Shown one piece after another: positions 1 to 8,472 of a stretch of DNA of 64,000 nucleotides. Numbering within the stretch: position 1 is the stretch's first letter; every line of letters begins with the position of its first letter. The stretch comes from AP-15 sp963797115 (GTDB lineage: Bacteria; Pseudomonadota; Alphaproteobacteria; ATCC43930; CGMCC-115725), in the NCBI GenBank assembly GCA_963797115.1, contig CAWCOH010000001.1:1-64000 (forward strand), read 5' to 3'. A program made the translations under genes and the position numbers. The notes beneath the pieces are model-generated. The model saw only the letters and a list, made by a program, of their open reading frames with translations, did no database searches and had not been told where the DNA came from.

Positions 1-311
1 CCGGCTCGAACATGCCGTGGGAACAGCCGCTGACCCAGATCCTCGACAGCATCCAGGGTCCGGTGGCCAAGATCATCGCGGTCATCATCATCATTGGCTC
101 GGGCCTCGCGCTCGCGTTTGGCGAAACCTCGGGCGGCATGCGCCGATTGATCCAGATTGTTTTCGGGCTCTCGATCGCGTTCGCGGCGAGCTCCTTCTTC
201 CTGACCTTCTTCAACTTCGCTGGCGGAGCGCTGATAACATCAGCCCGCCCCTCGCCTTCCCGGGCCCAAGCGACGTCCCGGGCTTCGCTGTGCCGCTGCA
301 CCGGTCATTGA
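1..311 (+). CDS. trbC: TrbC/VirB2 conjugative pilin, 5' partial
   Basis: This is the 3' part of a TrbC (VirB2-type) gene, the prepilin subunit of a P-type conjugative type IV secretion system, inserted in the inner membrane before pilus assembly. The frame is open to base 1, and homologues carry a signal peptide before the MPWEQPL segment that begins at base 12, so the true start lies left of the window. Two hydrophobic helices flank the motif GETSGG, as in the family. The protein should end near base 238 after GGALI, but no stop is found there and the frame runs on to 311 through sequence that belongs to trbD. The native stop therefore appears to be lost, in keeping with the decay of the genes that follow. 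Confidence 0.8.
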   Translation, partial: GSNMPWEQPLTQILDSIQGPVAKIIAVIIIIGSGLALAFGETSGGMRRLIQIVFGLSIAFAASSFFLTFFNFAGGALITSARPSPSRAQATSRASLCRCTGH

Positions 312-530
312 CCGAGCCGATCCTCATCGCTGGAGCACCGCGGGCCATTGCAATCTCCGTCGGCACACTGGCTGCGGCGGTCGGTATTGGCCTCCAGCTC
401 TGGCTCCTGGGTCTCATCGTTCTGGATTGCCGGCCATGCTGCGGCCGTCTGGCTGACCCGGACCGAGCCACAATTCGTTGGCGTCTTCGCGCGCCATCTG
501 CGGCTGCGCGCTCCGGTATTGGACGCGTGA
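239..530 (+). pseudogene. trbD: TrbD/VirB3 remnant, frameshifted
   Basis: TrbD (VirB3-type) is a small inner-membrane protein of the conjugation channel that works with the TrbE ATPase. The N-terminal half is read in one frame from about base 266 (VPGFAVPLHRSLTEPILI, then a hydrophobic helix). The C-terminal half (GHAAAVWLTRTEPQF to RLRAPVLDA) is read in another frame that stops at 530, so there is an indel near 418-430. No ATG or GTG is present where the family starts; the codon there is ATC at 239. The gene sits between trbC and trbE, as in intact trb operons. Product identity is fairly sure from the VPLHRSLTEPI block; the broken state is seen directly. Confidence 0.75.
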
Positions 531-544
531 ACGGGAGACGGAGA

Positions 545-2993
545 ATGCTCGACCTTCGCGAATACCGAACCCGGCGCGTGCTGCTCGCAGATTCATCCGC
601 CCTGGGCGGGGCTCGTCGCGCCAGGCATCGTGCTCAACAAGGATGGCTCACTGCAGCGCACGTGCCGGTACCGCGGCCCCGATCTCGACAGCGCGACCGA
701 TGCCGAGCTCGTCGCCGTCTGTGCCCGGCTCAACAACGCGCTGAAGCGCCTGGGCTCGGGCTGGGCACTGTTTGTTGAAGCGCTGCGCCGCGAGGCGGCC
801 AGCTATCCGGAAAGCCGCTTTCCGGACCCGGTCTCGTTCCTCGTCGACCGCGAGCGGCGCGCAATGTTCGAGACGGAAGGCGCGCATTTCGAGAGCGAAT
901 GCTATCTGACCTTCGCCTATTTGGCGCCGCCCGAGAGTGCGAAGCGCGTTCACGACCTGCTTTACGACAGTGGCGGCGAAAAGCGGGGGATCGACTGGCG
1001 GGGTCAGTTGGAGGCGTTTCACGCGGAAACCGACCGCGTCTTCGGTCTGCTCGAGGGCGTAATGCCGGAGATCGCCTGGCTCGATGATAGTGCGACGCTT
1101 ACCTACCTGCACGCCTGCGTGTCAACCGAGCGCCAGTCCGTCGCGGTGCCGCCGGTGCCGTTTTACATCGACGGGCTCGTCGCCGATATGCCTCTCGTTC
1201 CCGGTATCGCGCCGATGCTCGGGCATACCCACTTGCGGACACTGACTATAAGGGGGTTCCCGGATCAAACCTGGCCCGGGCTGTTGGACGAGATGAACCG
1301 GCAGCCCCTCGCCTATCGCTGGGTCGCGCGCTGGCTGCCCTTCGACAAACCACTCGCGCTGAAAGAGATCGAGCGCAAGCGCCGGCACTGGTACGCCAAG
1401 CGCAAAGGCATCGCCGCGCTACTGCGCGAAACGCTGTGGGGCAAGGAGAGCCCCCGTCGACAGCGCCGCCGAGAACCAGGCATTGGACGCCGACGCGGCA
1501 TTGCAGGAACTTGGCGCCGATTACGTCGCCTATGGCCTCTTTACGGCGACCGTGACGGTCTGGGACGAAGATCACGGTCGTGTCGCCGAGAAGGTCAAAT
1601 CGGTCGGCCGCGTGTTGCGCAGCCGCGGTTTTGTCGTCGCCGAGGAGACATTGAACGCGGTCGAGGCCTGGCTTTCCTCCCTCCCCGGGCAATGCTACGC
1701 CAATCTGCGCCAGCCGCCGGTCAGTTCGCTGAACCTCGTGCACATGATCCCGCTCTCTTCGGTATGGGCGGGCCCGGAGCGCAACGAGCACCTGGGCGGG
1801 CCGCCAATGCTACATGCCCGGACCGCCGGAGCGACGCCATTCCGCCTCGTGCTCCACCAGGGCGATGTCGGGCATACGCTCGTCGTCGGGCCGACTGGCT
1901 CCGGAAAGTCTGTTCTGCTCAACCTGATGGACCTGCAGTTCCGCCGCGACCATCGGGCGCTGGTCTTTCGCTTCGAAAGGGCCGCTCGTCCATGGCGTCG
2001 ATCCCCGGCATGACCGGCAGCTTCTATGAGCTCAATACGGATGGGGAGGTCGCCTTCCAGCCATTGGCGCGGGTGGATGATCCCGGTGAGCGCGCCTGGG
2101 CGGCGGAGTGGGTGCACATACTGCTTGCCCAGGAAGGTCTGGTACTCGGCCCCGAGATCAAGGAAGCGGTGTGGTCGGCACTGGGTTCGCTTGCCGGCGC
2201 GCCGCGCGACGAGCGGACAATAAGCGGTCTCGCAGCACTGGTCCAGCATAGCCGCCTGAAGGCCGCGCTCGAACCCTACGCGCTCGATGGACCCTGGGGA
2301 CGGTTGCTCGACGCCGAGCATGACGATCTCGACGAAGCGAGGGTGCAAGGGTTCGAGATGGAAGAGCTGTTGCCGCACGCCAGTGCGGCCCGCGCGGTGC
2401 TGACTTACCTGTTCCGCCATTGAGCGCCGGCTCCATGGCGCTCCGACCCTGATCGGGCTCGACGAGGCCTGGGCCCTGCTCGATGACCCGGTGTTCGGGC
2501 CGAAGATCCGCGAGTGGCTGAAGACATTGCGACGGAAAAACGCGTCCGTCGTGTTCGCGACCCAGAGCCTCGCCGATGTAACCGAGAGCCGGGTCGCCCC
2601 GGCAATACTCGAGAGCTGCCTCGCCCGAGTGTTCCTGCCGAATGCGCGCGCCGTCGAGCCACAGGGTCGCGCCGCGTACGAACGGCTTGGCCTCAACGCT
2701 CGGCAGATTGACACGGTCGCGCGCGCCACGCCCAAGCGCGATTATTACTTCCAGTCTGCGCGCGGCAATCGGCTCTTCGAGCTCGGGCTCGGGGAGGTGA
2801 CACTGGCCTTCGCCGGCGTCAGCCAGGCCGAAGACCTGAAGCGGCTGGAGGCCGTTCAGGCGCGAGCCAATCAGCGGCTTTCGCTCCGGCCTGGCTCCGT
2901 GACCGGCGGCTCGACTGGGCCGCCGACTTGATCCACGCCGAGCAGGATCGCCGGGTCGAACATCAAGATGCCTCGACGGAGGCTCTGGCATGA
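545..2993 (+). pseudogene. trbE: TrbE/VirB4 conjugation ATPase, five frameshifts
   Basis: TrbE (VirB4-type) is the large ATPase that energises pilus assembly and substrate transfer at the inner membrane. It starts at ATG 545 (MLDLREYRTR) and must change frame near 590, 1452, 1975, 2418 and 2885 to give one continuous homologous protein. The pieces in order are the N-terminal domain (GIVLNKDGS to LLRETLWGKESP), the central part with Walker A GPTGSGKS at 1888-1911, a segment from MTGSFYELN to AVLTYLF, the Walker B region GLDEAWALLDD with FATQSLADV, and the tail WAADLIHAEQDRR. The last frame ends in TGA at 2991-2993, overlapping the trbJ ATG. Each shift needs an indel of one or two bases, and not all are at homopolymers, so true decay is likelier than sequencing error. 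Confidence 0.85.
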
Positions 2994-3733
2994 AACGGCT
3001 ACACAGTCTGTTCGCCAGCGCCGCGTTCGCGACTTCGCTGGCGATCACTTGGCCGGTCTCGGCTAACTTGCCGGTGATCGACATCTCGAATCTCAAGCAG
3101 AGCATTTTGACGGCCGCGAATACTTTAAAGCAGGTCAACAATCAGATCACCCAGATCCAGCAGTTCGTACAGATGCTGGAGAACGAGGCCCGCAACCTCC
3201 TCTCGCTTCCGTTCTCGGCATTGCAGCAGATTACCGGCGCCATCGACCAGGTGAACAGCCTGATGAGACAGGCGCAGAGCCTAGCTTATGATGTCGCCCG
3301 GATCGACCAGCAGTTTCAGCAGCTCTTCCCGACCTATGGCGGCAATATCACTCAGGCGAAGCTTCTCTCGGATGCGCGGGCACGCTGGCAGGCGAGTGTC
3401 GACACGTTCAAACACACGATGGAGGTCCAGAGCCGCATCGTCTCGGATATTGAGGCCGATGAGGCTACGCTCTCGGCCCTGGTCGATCAGAGCCAGGGCG
3501 CGGCCGGCGCATTGCAGGGGATCCAGTCGACCAATCAGCTGCTCGCACTGCAGTCGCGGCAGCTCGGCAGCACCCAGGCCTTGCTCTCCGCGAATGCCCG
3601 GGCGCAGGCGACGGAGGCGATGCGTCGCGCCGAAGTCGAGGAAGCAGCGCGAGCCGAATGGCAGCGCTTCTGGGGCAGCGGTGTGAGCTATACCCCGGCG
3701 CCAGTCCAGGTGTTCGGAGGGGCGCCCCCGTGA
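2990..3733 (+). CDS. trbJ: P-type conjugative transfer protein TrbJ (VirB5-like)
   Basis: TrbJ is the periplasmic VirB5-like minor pilus component of trb systems. The 247-residue product has a signal peptide (residues 1-26, ending near WPVSANL) followed by a mostly helical, Gln-rich body: NNQITQIQQFVQMLENEARN near residues 50-70, a coiled-coil-prone middle, and a C-terminal helix rich in Ala, Arg and Glu. The ATG at 2990 overlaps the trbE stop as ATGA, so translation was coupled to trbE. The frame is intact, unlike its upstream neighbours. Family assignment rests on the N-terminal pattern, the length and the position between trbE and trbL. Confidence 0.88.
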   Translation: MKRLHSLFASAAFATSLAITWPVSANLPVIDISNLKQSILTAANTLKQVNNQITQIQQFVQMLENEARNLLSLPFSALQQITGAIDQVNSLMRQAQSLAYDVARIDQQFQQLFPTYGGNITQAKLLSDARARWQASVDTFKHTMEVQSRIVSDIEADEATLSALVDQSQGAAGALQGIQSTNQLLALQSRQLGSTQALLSANARAQATEAMRRAEVEEAARAEWQRFWGSGVSYTPAPVQVFGGAPP

Positions 3734-4020
3734 AAGCTACAGTTATCGTACTGACGCTTGCCGTTGCGGTCATTGGTCCCGCGGCATCGGCGCAAACCGT
3801 CGCTCAGCTTATTGCCGGTCGCCCGCTACTGAATGCTGTCAACTCGAGCGGTATAAACAGCTGGGCAAAGCCTCGGTTGACGATATCCGGTGCATTTCGG
3901 CAGCGGCGCGACCTACACGCTTTCCGTGCCAGTAGAAGTCTTCCCGTCGCATCCGTCCATCAATCCGCAACCGACGAAGCAGAAGACACCCTTAAAATCA
4001 GATCCGATGCCTCATGGCTA
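3730..4020 (+). pseudogene. small exported TrbK-like protein, frameshifted
   Basis: The slot between trbJ and trbL normally holds a small entry-exclusion (TrbK-type) protein. Here GTG 3730 overlaps the trbJ stop as GTGA and opens a signal-peptide-like stretch (MKATVIVLTLAVAVIGPAAS). The expected core then appears in a different frame: CQLERYKQLGKASVDDIRC near 3838-3894 has the two-cysteine spacing of TrbK-alt proteins. A further shift is needed to reach a tail GSGATYTLSVPVEVFP that ends in TAA at 4018-4020, overlapping the trbL start. The family call is an inference from two short motifs and from position. The change of frame is seen directly. Confidence 0.45.
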
Positions 4021-5324
4021 ACGACATCGCCGTTATCGACCGCTTCCTTGACATCTTCAGCCGCTATATCGACAGCGGCTTCGGATTGATCGCCGGCGAT
4101 GTCGGGTTCCTGGTCAAGATCCTGATTGGGATCGACGTTGTGCTCGCGGCATTGGCTTGGGCTGCCGGCGAAGACGAGGTGATCCAGGCTTTCGCAAAGA
4201 AGGTACTCTACGTCGGCTTTTTTGCCTTCATACTGAATAACTGGAACAGTCTGGCGCAGGCCATTTTCAAGAGCTTTGCCGCGCTCGGCCTTAAGGCGAC
4301 AGGCTCGTCATTGAGCTACGCCGATTTTTTACGTCCCGGCAAACTCGCTCAGGCCGGCGTGCAAGGCGCCGATGTGCTGCTCGCCCAAATTCAGCGCCTC
4401 TCCGGCTTTCCGGAGGTGTTCTGGAATTTGAGCGAGATCATGCTGATGGCCCTCGCCTGGGTCGTGACGCTGATCGCCTTTTTTGTGCTCGCGATCATGC
4501 TCTTCCTCGCCGTCATCGAGTTCAAGCTGACGACGCTGAAGGGATTCATCCTCGTGCCTTTTGCGCTCTGGCGCGGAACCTCGTTCATCGCCGAGCCGGT
4601 GCTGGGCCAGGTCATCACCTCGGGCGTACGCATCCTGGTCTTCGCGGTGGTGACCGGCATCGGCACCCAGATCTTCTCGCAGATTTTCCCGTCGGACCCG
4701 GCCGCTGAACTTTCTCTTCAGGATGCGCTGACTGTCCTGCTCGCGTCGATGACTGTCGGCGGACTTGCATTCTATGCACCCAAAATCGCCGCGGGCATCG
4801 TCTCCGGCGCGCCGCAGCTCGGGCTCGGTGCTGCCGTGGCGCCGGCCGCAGTGGTTGGCGGCACGCTCCTGCTGGGCGGGGCTGGATTGGCAGCAGCCGC
4901 TCGAACCGGTGCTGGTGCGGTCGCCTCGGCGGCAACGCTTGGCGGTGCTGCACGCACTGCTTACGCGTTGGGGAGCGCTGCCTCGGGCGGCGAGGGCCTG
5001 GCCGGGTTTGGCGGAGGCCTCTTTCGGTGTCGCTCGCGCCGGTGTCTCGGCAGCGACGGCTGGGGTGCGGACAACCGGGACCGGGTTGCCGACAGTCTGG
5101 CCGAGCGCGTTCGCACGGGCGAGCGCGCGGGTTGGACTGCGACTGGAGGATCAGCAATCGGCGAGAGCGCCGAAAGCACTGGTCCGGCTAATCCTTCGCG
5201 GGCGCCGGGCTGGGCGCGGCAACTTCGCCAGGAGCAGATGATGCGCGGCGTCGAGCGTGTAGCTCGAGAAGGCGAGGCGGGCGGCGCCGGGCTCAAGCCG
5301 ACCCTGCGAGGAGATGATAAATGA
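4014..5324 (+). CDS. trbL: TrbL/VirB6 polytopic channel protein, internal shift pair
   Basis: TrbL (VirB6-type) is the polytopic inner-membrane protein of the conjugation channel. The 436-residue frame has about six hydrophobic segments between residues 20 and 300, with the block EFKLTTLKGFILVPFALWRGT (residues about 164-184) typical of the family. The C-terminal third is low-complexity Ala/Gly and ends in PGWARQLRQEQ...LRGDDK, as expected. Between about 5020 and 5130 this frame reads an atypical Arg/Cys/Asp-rich stretch. A second frame over the same bases reads VARAGVSAATAGVR, the normal family sequence. A pair of opposite indels has therefore replaced about 35 residues without breaking the gene. 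Its stop overlaps the trbF start. Confidence 0.82.
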   Translation: MANDIAVIDRFLDIFSRYIDSGFGLIAGDVGFLVKILIGIDVVLAALAWAAGEDEVIQAFAKKVLYVGFFAFILNNWNSLAQAIFKSFAALGLKATGSSLSYADFLRPGKLAQAGVQGADVLLAQIQRLSGFPEVFWNLSEIMLMALAWVVTLIAFFVLAIMLFLAVIEFKLTTLKGFILVPFALWRGTSFIAEPVLGQVITSGVRILVFAVVTGIGTQIFSQIFPSDPAAELSLQDALTVLLASMTVGGLAFYAPKIAAGIVSGAPQLGLGAAVAPAAVVGGTLLLGGAGLAAAARTGAGAVASAATLGGAARTAYALGSAASGGEGLAGFGGGLFRCRSRRCLGSDGWGADNRDRVADSLAERVRTGERAGWTATGGSAIGESAESTGPANPSRAPGWARQLRQEQMMRGVERVAREGEAGGAGLKPTLRGDDK

Positions 5325-6013
5325 ATTGGCGCCGTGCCGCGACACGCTACGGGCAGACACCGGCGCCGGCAACGCCCTACCAGCGTGCAGAACAACTCTG
5401 GGACGAGAGGATCGGCGCGGCCCGCGTGCAGGCCGCCAACTGGCGCCTGATGGCCTTTGGTGCGCTGGCACTCGCCGCGGTGGCGATGGGCGACGACATC
5501 CGCGCCCGCTCCCGCTCGAGCGTGACTCCATACGTCGTCGAGGTGGATCGCACCGGTGCTGCGAACGCGATCGCGCCGGCAGTTACCGAATACCAGCCGA
5601 GCGATGCCCAGATCGGTTATTTCCTGGCGCGTTTCGTTCAGAATACCCGCGCGCTTTCGGTCGACCCCATTATCGTGCGGCAGGCGTGGCTCGATGCCTA
5701 CGACCAGATCACAAGCCATGCCAAGCCCGTTCTCGACGATTACGCGCGGCAGGTCGACCCCTTTGGCAAGGTCGGGCACCGCGCGGTCACAGCCGAAGTC
5801 ACCAGCGTGGTGCGCGCGTCGGACAAGTCATTCCGCATTGCCTGGATCGAGCATGCGTACGAGGAAGGTGCCGCAATACCGCCGGAACGCTGGTCGGCGA
5901 TCCTGACCGTGATCACTCAAACACCACGAACCGAGGAACGGCTGCGCAAAAACCCGCTCGGCATCTACATCGACGCGATCGCCTGGTCGCGGGAGCTGGG
6001 AGGCAATGGATGA
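5321..6013 (+). CDS. trbF: TrbF/VirB8 conjugal transfer protein
   Basis: TrbF (VirB8-type) is a bitopic inner-membrane protein that nucleates the secretion channel. The 230-residue product has a cytoplasmic N-terminus with the family motif TPYQRAEQLWDERIG (residues 18-32), one transmembrane helix near residues 42-58, and a periplasmic NTF2-like domain (VTPYVVEVDRTGAA; RFVQNTRALSVDP; QVDPFGKVG; WSAILTVI). It ends in NPLGIYIDAIAWSREL, the usual C-terminus. ATG 5321 overlaps the trbL stop and its own stop overlaps the trbG start, so the block L-F-G-I is translationally coupled. No frame damage is visible. Confidence 0.92.
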   Translation: MNWRRAATRYGQTPAPATPYQRAEQLWDERIGAARVQAANWRLMAFGALALAAVAMGDDIRARSRSSVTPYVVEVDRTGAANAIAPAVTEYQPSDAQIGYFLARFVQNTRALSVDPIIVRQAWLDAYDQITSHAKPVLDDYARQVDPFGKVGHRAVTAEVTSVVRASDKSFRIAWIEHAYEEGAAIPPERWSAILTVITQTPRTEERLRKNPLGIYIDAIAWSRELGGNG

Positions 6014-6975
6014 GGCATACAATGGCGCTGGGGGTAGCCGCGCTGCTTCCCCTCGCCGCCTGCGCTCCTCAAATTCCTCAGATCAGTTACGACGATCCTG
6101 CAGCGCTCCACACGGGACCTGCCAAACCCGTCAAAATAGTTCAAATGCCCGAGCTATTGCCACTGCCCGGCCAACTCAAGCGGATGCCGCGCGGCACCCG
6201 GCCAGCAACAGCGGCCGAGCCTGGTGATCCTGTTCGCCGCGTCCGGCTCGCCAACGCCGCCGCTAGCGTCAAACCGACACGCGCCGGCTACGTCAATGCG
6301 ATCCAGGTCTACCCGTACAGCGACGGGGCCCTGTACCAGCTCTATGTCGCGCCGGTGCACGTCACCGATATCGCCCTGGAGCCCGGCGAGGAGCTGAAGG
6401 CGGTCGCCGCCGGGGACACGACCCAATGGAAGATCGGGGACACCGAGAGCGGATCGGGGGCCACCCGTCAAGCTCACGTGCTGGTCAAGCCCGTCTCCGC
6501 TGACCTGCCGATGAACAACATCGTCATCGCGACGGACCGCCGAACCTATCATATCGAAGCGCATCCGACCCGGGAGACCTATATGGCTGCGGTCTCCTGG
6601 CGCTATCCGCAAGACGAGTTCGTCGCATTGCGGCGGCAGAATGCCGAAGCCGAGGCGCGCGCCAACGTGACGGCGGGCGGGCTTGACGTGTCGTCGCTGC
6701 GGTTCCGTTACCGGGTCAGCGGAGATTCTCCGCCCTGGCGGCCGGTTCAGGCCTTTGATGACGGGCATAAAGTCTACATCCAGTTCCCACCTGGCATCGC
6801 TCAGGGCGAGACCCCGCCGCTCTTTATCCTCGGGCCGACCGGCGAGGCCCAGCTCGTCAATTACCGCGTGAAGGGGTCGACCTACATTGTCGACCGCCTG
6901 TTCGCTGCGGCTGAGCTGCGCCTCGGCTCCAACCCGCAGCAGACCGTGCGGATCACCCGAACGGACGGTCGATGA
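6010..6975 (+). CDS. trbG: TrbG/VirB9 outer-membrane-complex protein
   Basis: TrbG (VirB9-type) forms the core outer-membrane complex with TrbI. ATG 6010 (ATGA overlap with the trbF stop) gives 321 residues starting with a lipoprotein-like signal MRHTMALGVAALLPLAAC, with a lipobox LAAC at residues 15-18. A first beta domain covers NAIQVYPYSDGALYQLYVAP and ITDIALEPGE-like strands (residues about 97-180). A second domain covers RYRVSGDSPPWRPVQAFDDG and ends in QQTVRITRTDG. An earlier ATG at 6006 is out of frame, so 6010 is preferred. The gene is intact and lies in the family order between trbF and trbI. Confidence 0.92.
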   Translation: MRHTMALGVAALLPLAACAPQIPQISYDDPAALHTGPAKPVKIVQMPELLPLPGQLKRMPRGTRPATAAEPGDPVRRVRLANAAASVKPTRAGYVNAIQVYPYSDGALYQLYVAPVHVTDIALEPGEELKAVAAGDTTQWKIGDTESGSGATRQAHVLVKPVSADLPMNNIVIATDRRTYHIEAHPTRETYMAAVSWRYPQDEFVALRRQNAEAEARANVTAGGLDVSSLRFRYRVSGDSPPWRPVQAFDDGHKVYIQFPPGIAQGETPPLFILGPTGEAQLVNYRVKGSTYIVDRLFAAAELRLGSNPQQTVRITRTDGR

Positions 6976-8201
6976 GCGACGTCGGCCCGCCGCGCAAGGA
7001 ACCCCCGCCGTCGGAGCTGCGGATCGGGGCTTCCCCGCGTCCGGTGACGCGGCTCTCGCGCCGAACACTGGTAATCGCGACAGCGCTCGTCACGGCACTC
7101 ATCTTCGGCGCGCTCTGGTACGCGCTCGGCATCCGGCCGCTACGTTTTGCAGGCGGCCCGGAACTCTACAATACCAATGCGAAGCCCACTGATGCGCTCG
7201 CCAATATGCGGGGCAGTTACGCCGATCTCACTCGGCCGAGACCGACACCATCACCGCCTCAAGCGGCTCCGCAACTCGGGCCGCCTTTACCTGGTGACCT
7301 TGGACGACCGATGCTGCAGCAACAAACTGGGACGCCGTCTCCTGCCGCCGATCCGGAGGCCGAGCGGCGCCGGCGCGAGCGGGAACAAGCCGCAGCATCC
7401 GTCGTGTTCTTCACGGTCTCCGCAAGGCCGACGGCCCCTGCCGGGGCAGCCCCAGGTCAGGGAACAGAAAATGGCACATCGGTTCCGTCGTTAGAGGGAA
7501 CCGCGCTGCAGGCTTCGGCTGGTGACGATCTGTCGATCCAGAACGGCCAATCGCACAAGGAGAGTTTTCTGAACGCGCGCATTGACCAAGCGATCTACTC
7601 GTCGCAGCGCGTTCAGACGCCCCGCAGCCCTTACCAGCTCATGGCCGGATCCGTAATCGCCGCGGCCCTGATAACCGGCCTCAATTCCGATCTGCCCGGC
7701 CAGGTGGTGGCGCAGGTGACCGAAGATGTCTATGACACGATAACGGGGCGATTTCTCCTGGTCCCGCAGGGCACCCGGCTAATCGGCAAATACGATAGTC
7801 ACATCGCCTACGGGCAAGAGCGCCTGCTGCTAATCTGGACGCGCCTCGTGATGCCGGACGGCAGCTCAGTTGTCCTCGATAATCTCCCCGCCACGGACAC
7901 AGAAGGCTATGCCGGGCTCGAGGACGGGGTCGATTACCACACATGGCGGTTGCTCAAGGGCGTCGTGCTCTCTTCATTGCTCGGCATCTCGAGCGAGTTG
8001 GCTGCCAACAACGGAACCCAGAGCAACAACCGCATCATCGTCGGTTTGCGAGACGGGGTGAACAGTACCGCAAATGAGGCCGGACAGCGGATTGTGTCGA
8101 AAGACCTTGGAATCCAGCCGACCTTGACGGTCAGGCCCGGATATCCGGTGCGTGTGCTCGTCAACCGAGACATCGTGCTGCGGCCTTATGTCAATCGATA
8201 A
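6972..8201 (+). CDS. trbI: TrbI/VirB10 conjugation channel protein
   Basis: TrbI (VirB10-type) spans both membranes and couples the ATPases to the outer-membrane core. The 409-residue product has a short cytoplasmic N-terminus rich in Pro and Arg, one transmembrane helix at about residues 33-55, a Pro/Gln-rich periplasmic linker, and the conserved C-terminal barrel domain: PYQLMAGSVIAAALITGLNSDLPG, LVPQGTRLIGKYDS, GYAGLEDGVDYHTWRLL and a final PVRVLVNRDIVLRPY. ATG 6972 overlaps the trbG stop. It is intact and about the family's usual length. Confidence 0.94.
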   Translation: MSDVGPPRKEPPPSELRIGASPRPVTRLSRRTLVIATALVTALIFGALWYALGIRPLRFAGGPELYNTNAKPTDALANMRGSYADLTRPRPTPSPPQAAPQLGPPLPGDLGRPMLQQQTGTPSPAADPEAERRRREREQAAASVVFFTVSARPTAPAGAAPGQGTENGTSVPSLEGTALQASAGDDLSIQNGQSHKESFLNARIDQAIYSSQRVQTPRSPYQLMAGSVIAAALITGLNSDLPGQVVAQVTEDVYDTITGRFLLVPQGTRLIGKYDSHIAYGQERLLLIWTRLVMPDGSSVVLDNLPATDTEGYAGLEDGVDYHTWRLLKGVVLSSLLGISSELAANNGTQSNNRIIVGLRDGVNSTANEAGQRIVSKDLGIQPTLTVRPGYPVRVLVNRDIVLRPYVNR

Positions 8202-8208
8202 GCGAAAC

Positions 8209-8472
8209 ATGATGAAGCTGAAGCTCGGGCCAATCCCGGACGATAAGCCGGTCCGTCTGACGATCATTCTCTCCGCCGAACTTGCTGGGTTACTGCGTAC
8301 CTATGCGGACGCCGTCGGCTCGGGCAACAGCAAGCCAGTCACGGTGGAGCGCATCGTCCCGCACATCCTCGAGCGCTTCATCCGAACCGACCGCGTTTTC
8401 ATGCGGACGCGTCGGCATGTTGCACATAGCACCGCGCGTTCAACAGAGTTGGCACCGGCGGAGCCAAGCTGA
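8209..8472 (+). CDS. DUF2274 protein of trb clusters
   Basis: This small protein has no known activity but commonly follows trbI in trb-type integrative elements. Tandem ATGs at 8209 and 8212, eight bases after the trbI stop, open MMKLKLGPIPDDKPVRLTII, the family N-terminus. The core continues with VTVERIVPHILERFIRTDRVF. The family normally ends shortly after this point. Here the frame runs on through RRHVAHSTARSTELAPAEPS, which overlaps antisense the tail of the convergent LysR remnant, so the C-terminus may be altered. Assignment rests on the N-terminal pattern and on position. Confidence 0.8.
   Translation: MMKLKLGPIPDDKPVRLTIILSAELAGLLRTYADAVGSGNSKPVTVERIVPHILERFIRTDRVFMRTRRHVAHSTARSTELAPAEPS

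Noticed and set aside
5314..6009. Open frame in front of trbG
   Set aside because: It is the out-of-frame reading of trbF. The TrbG signal peptide starts at 6010.
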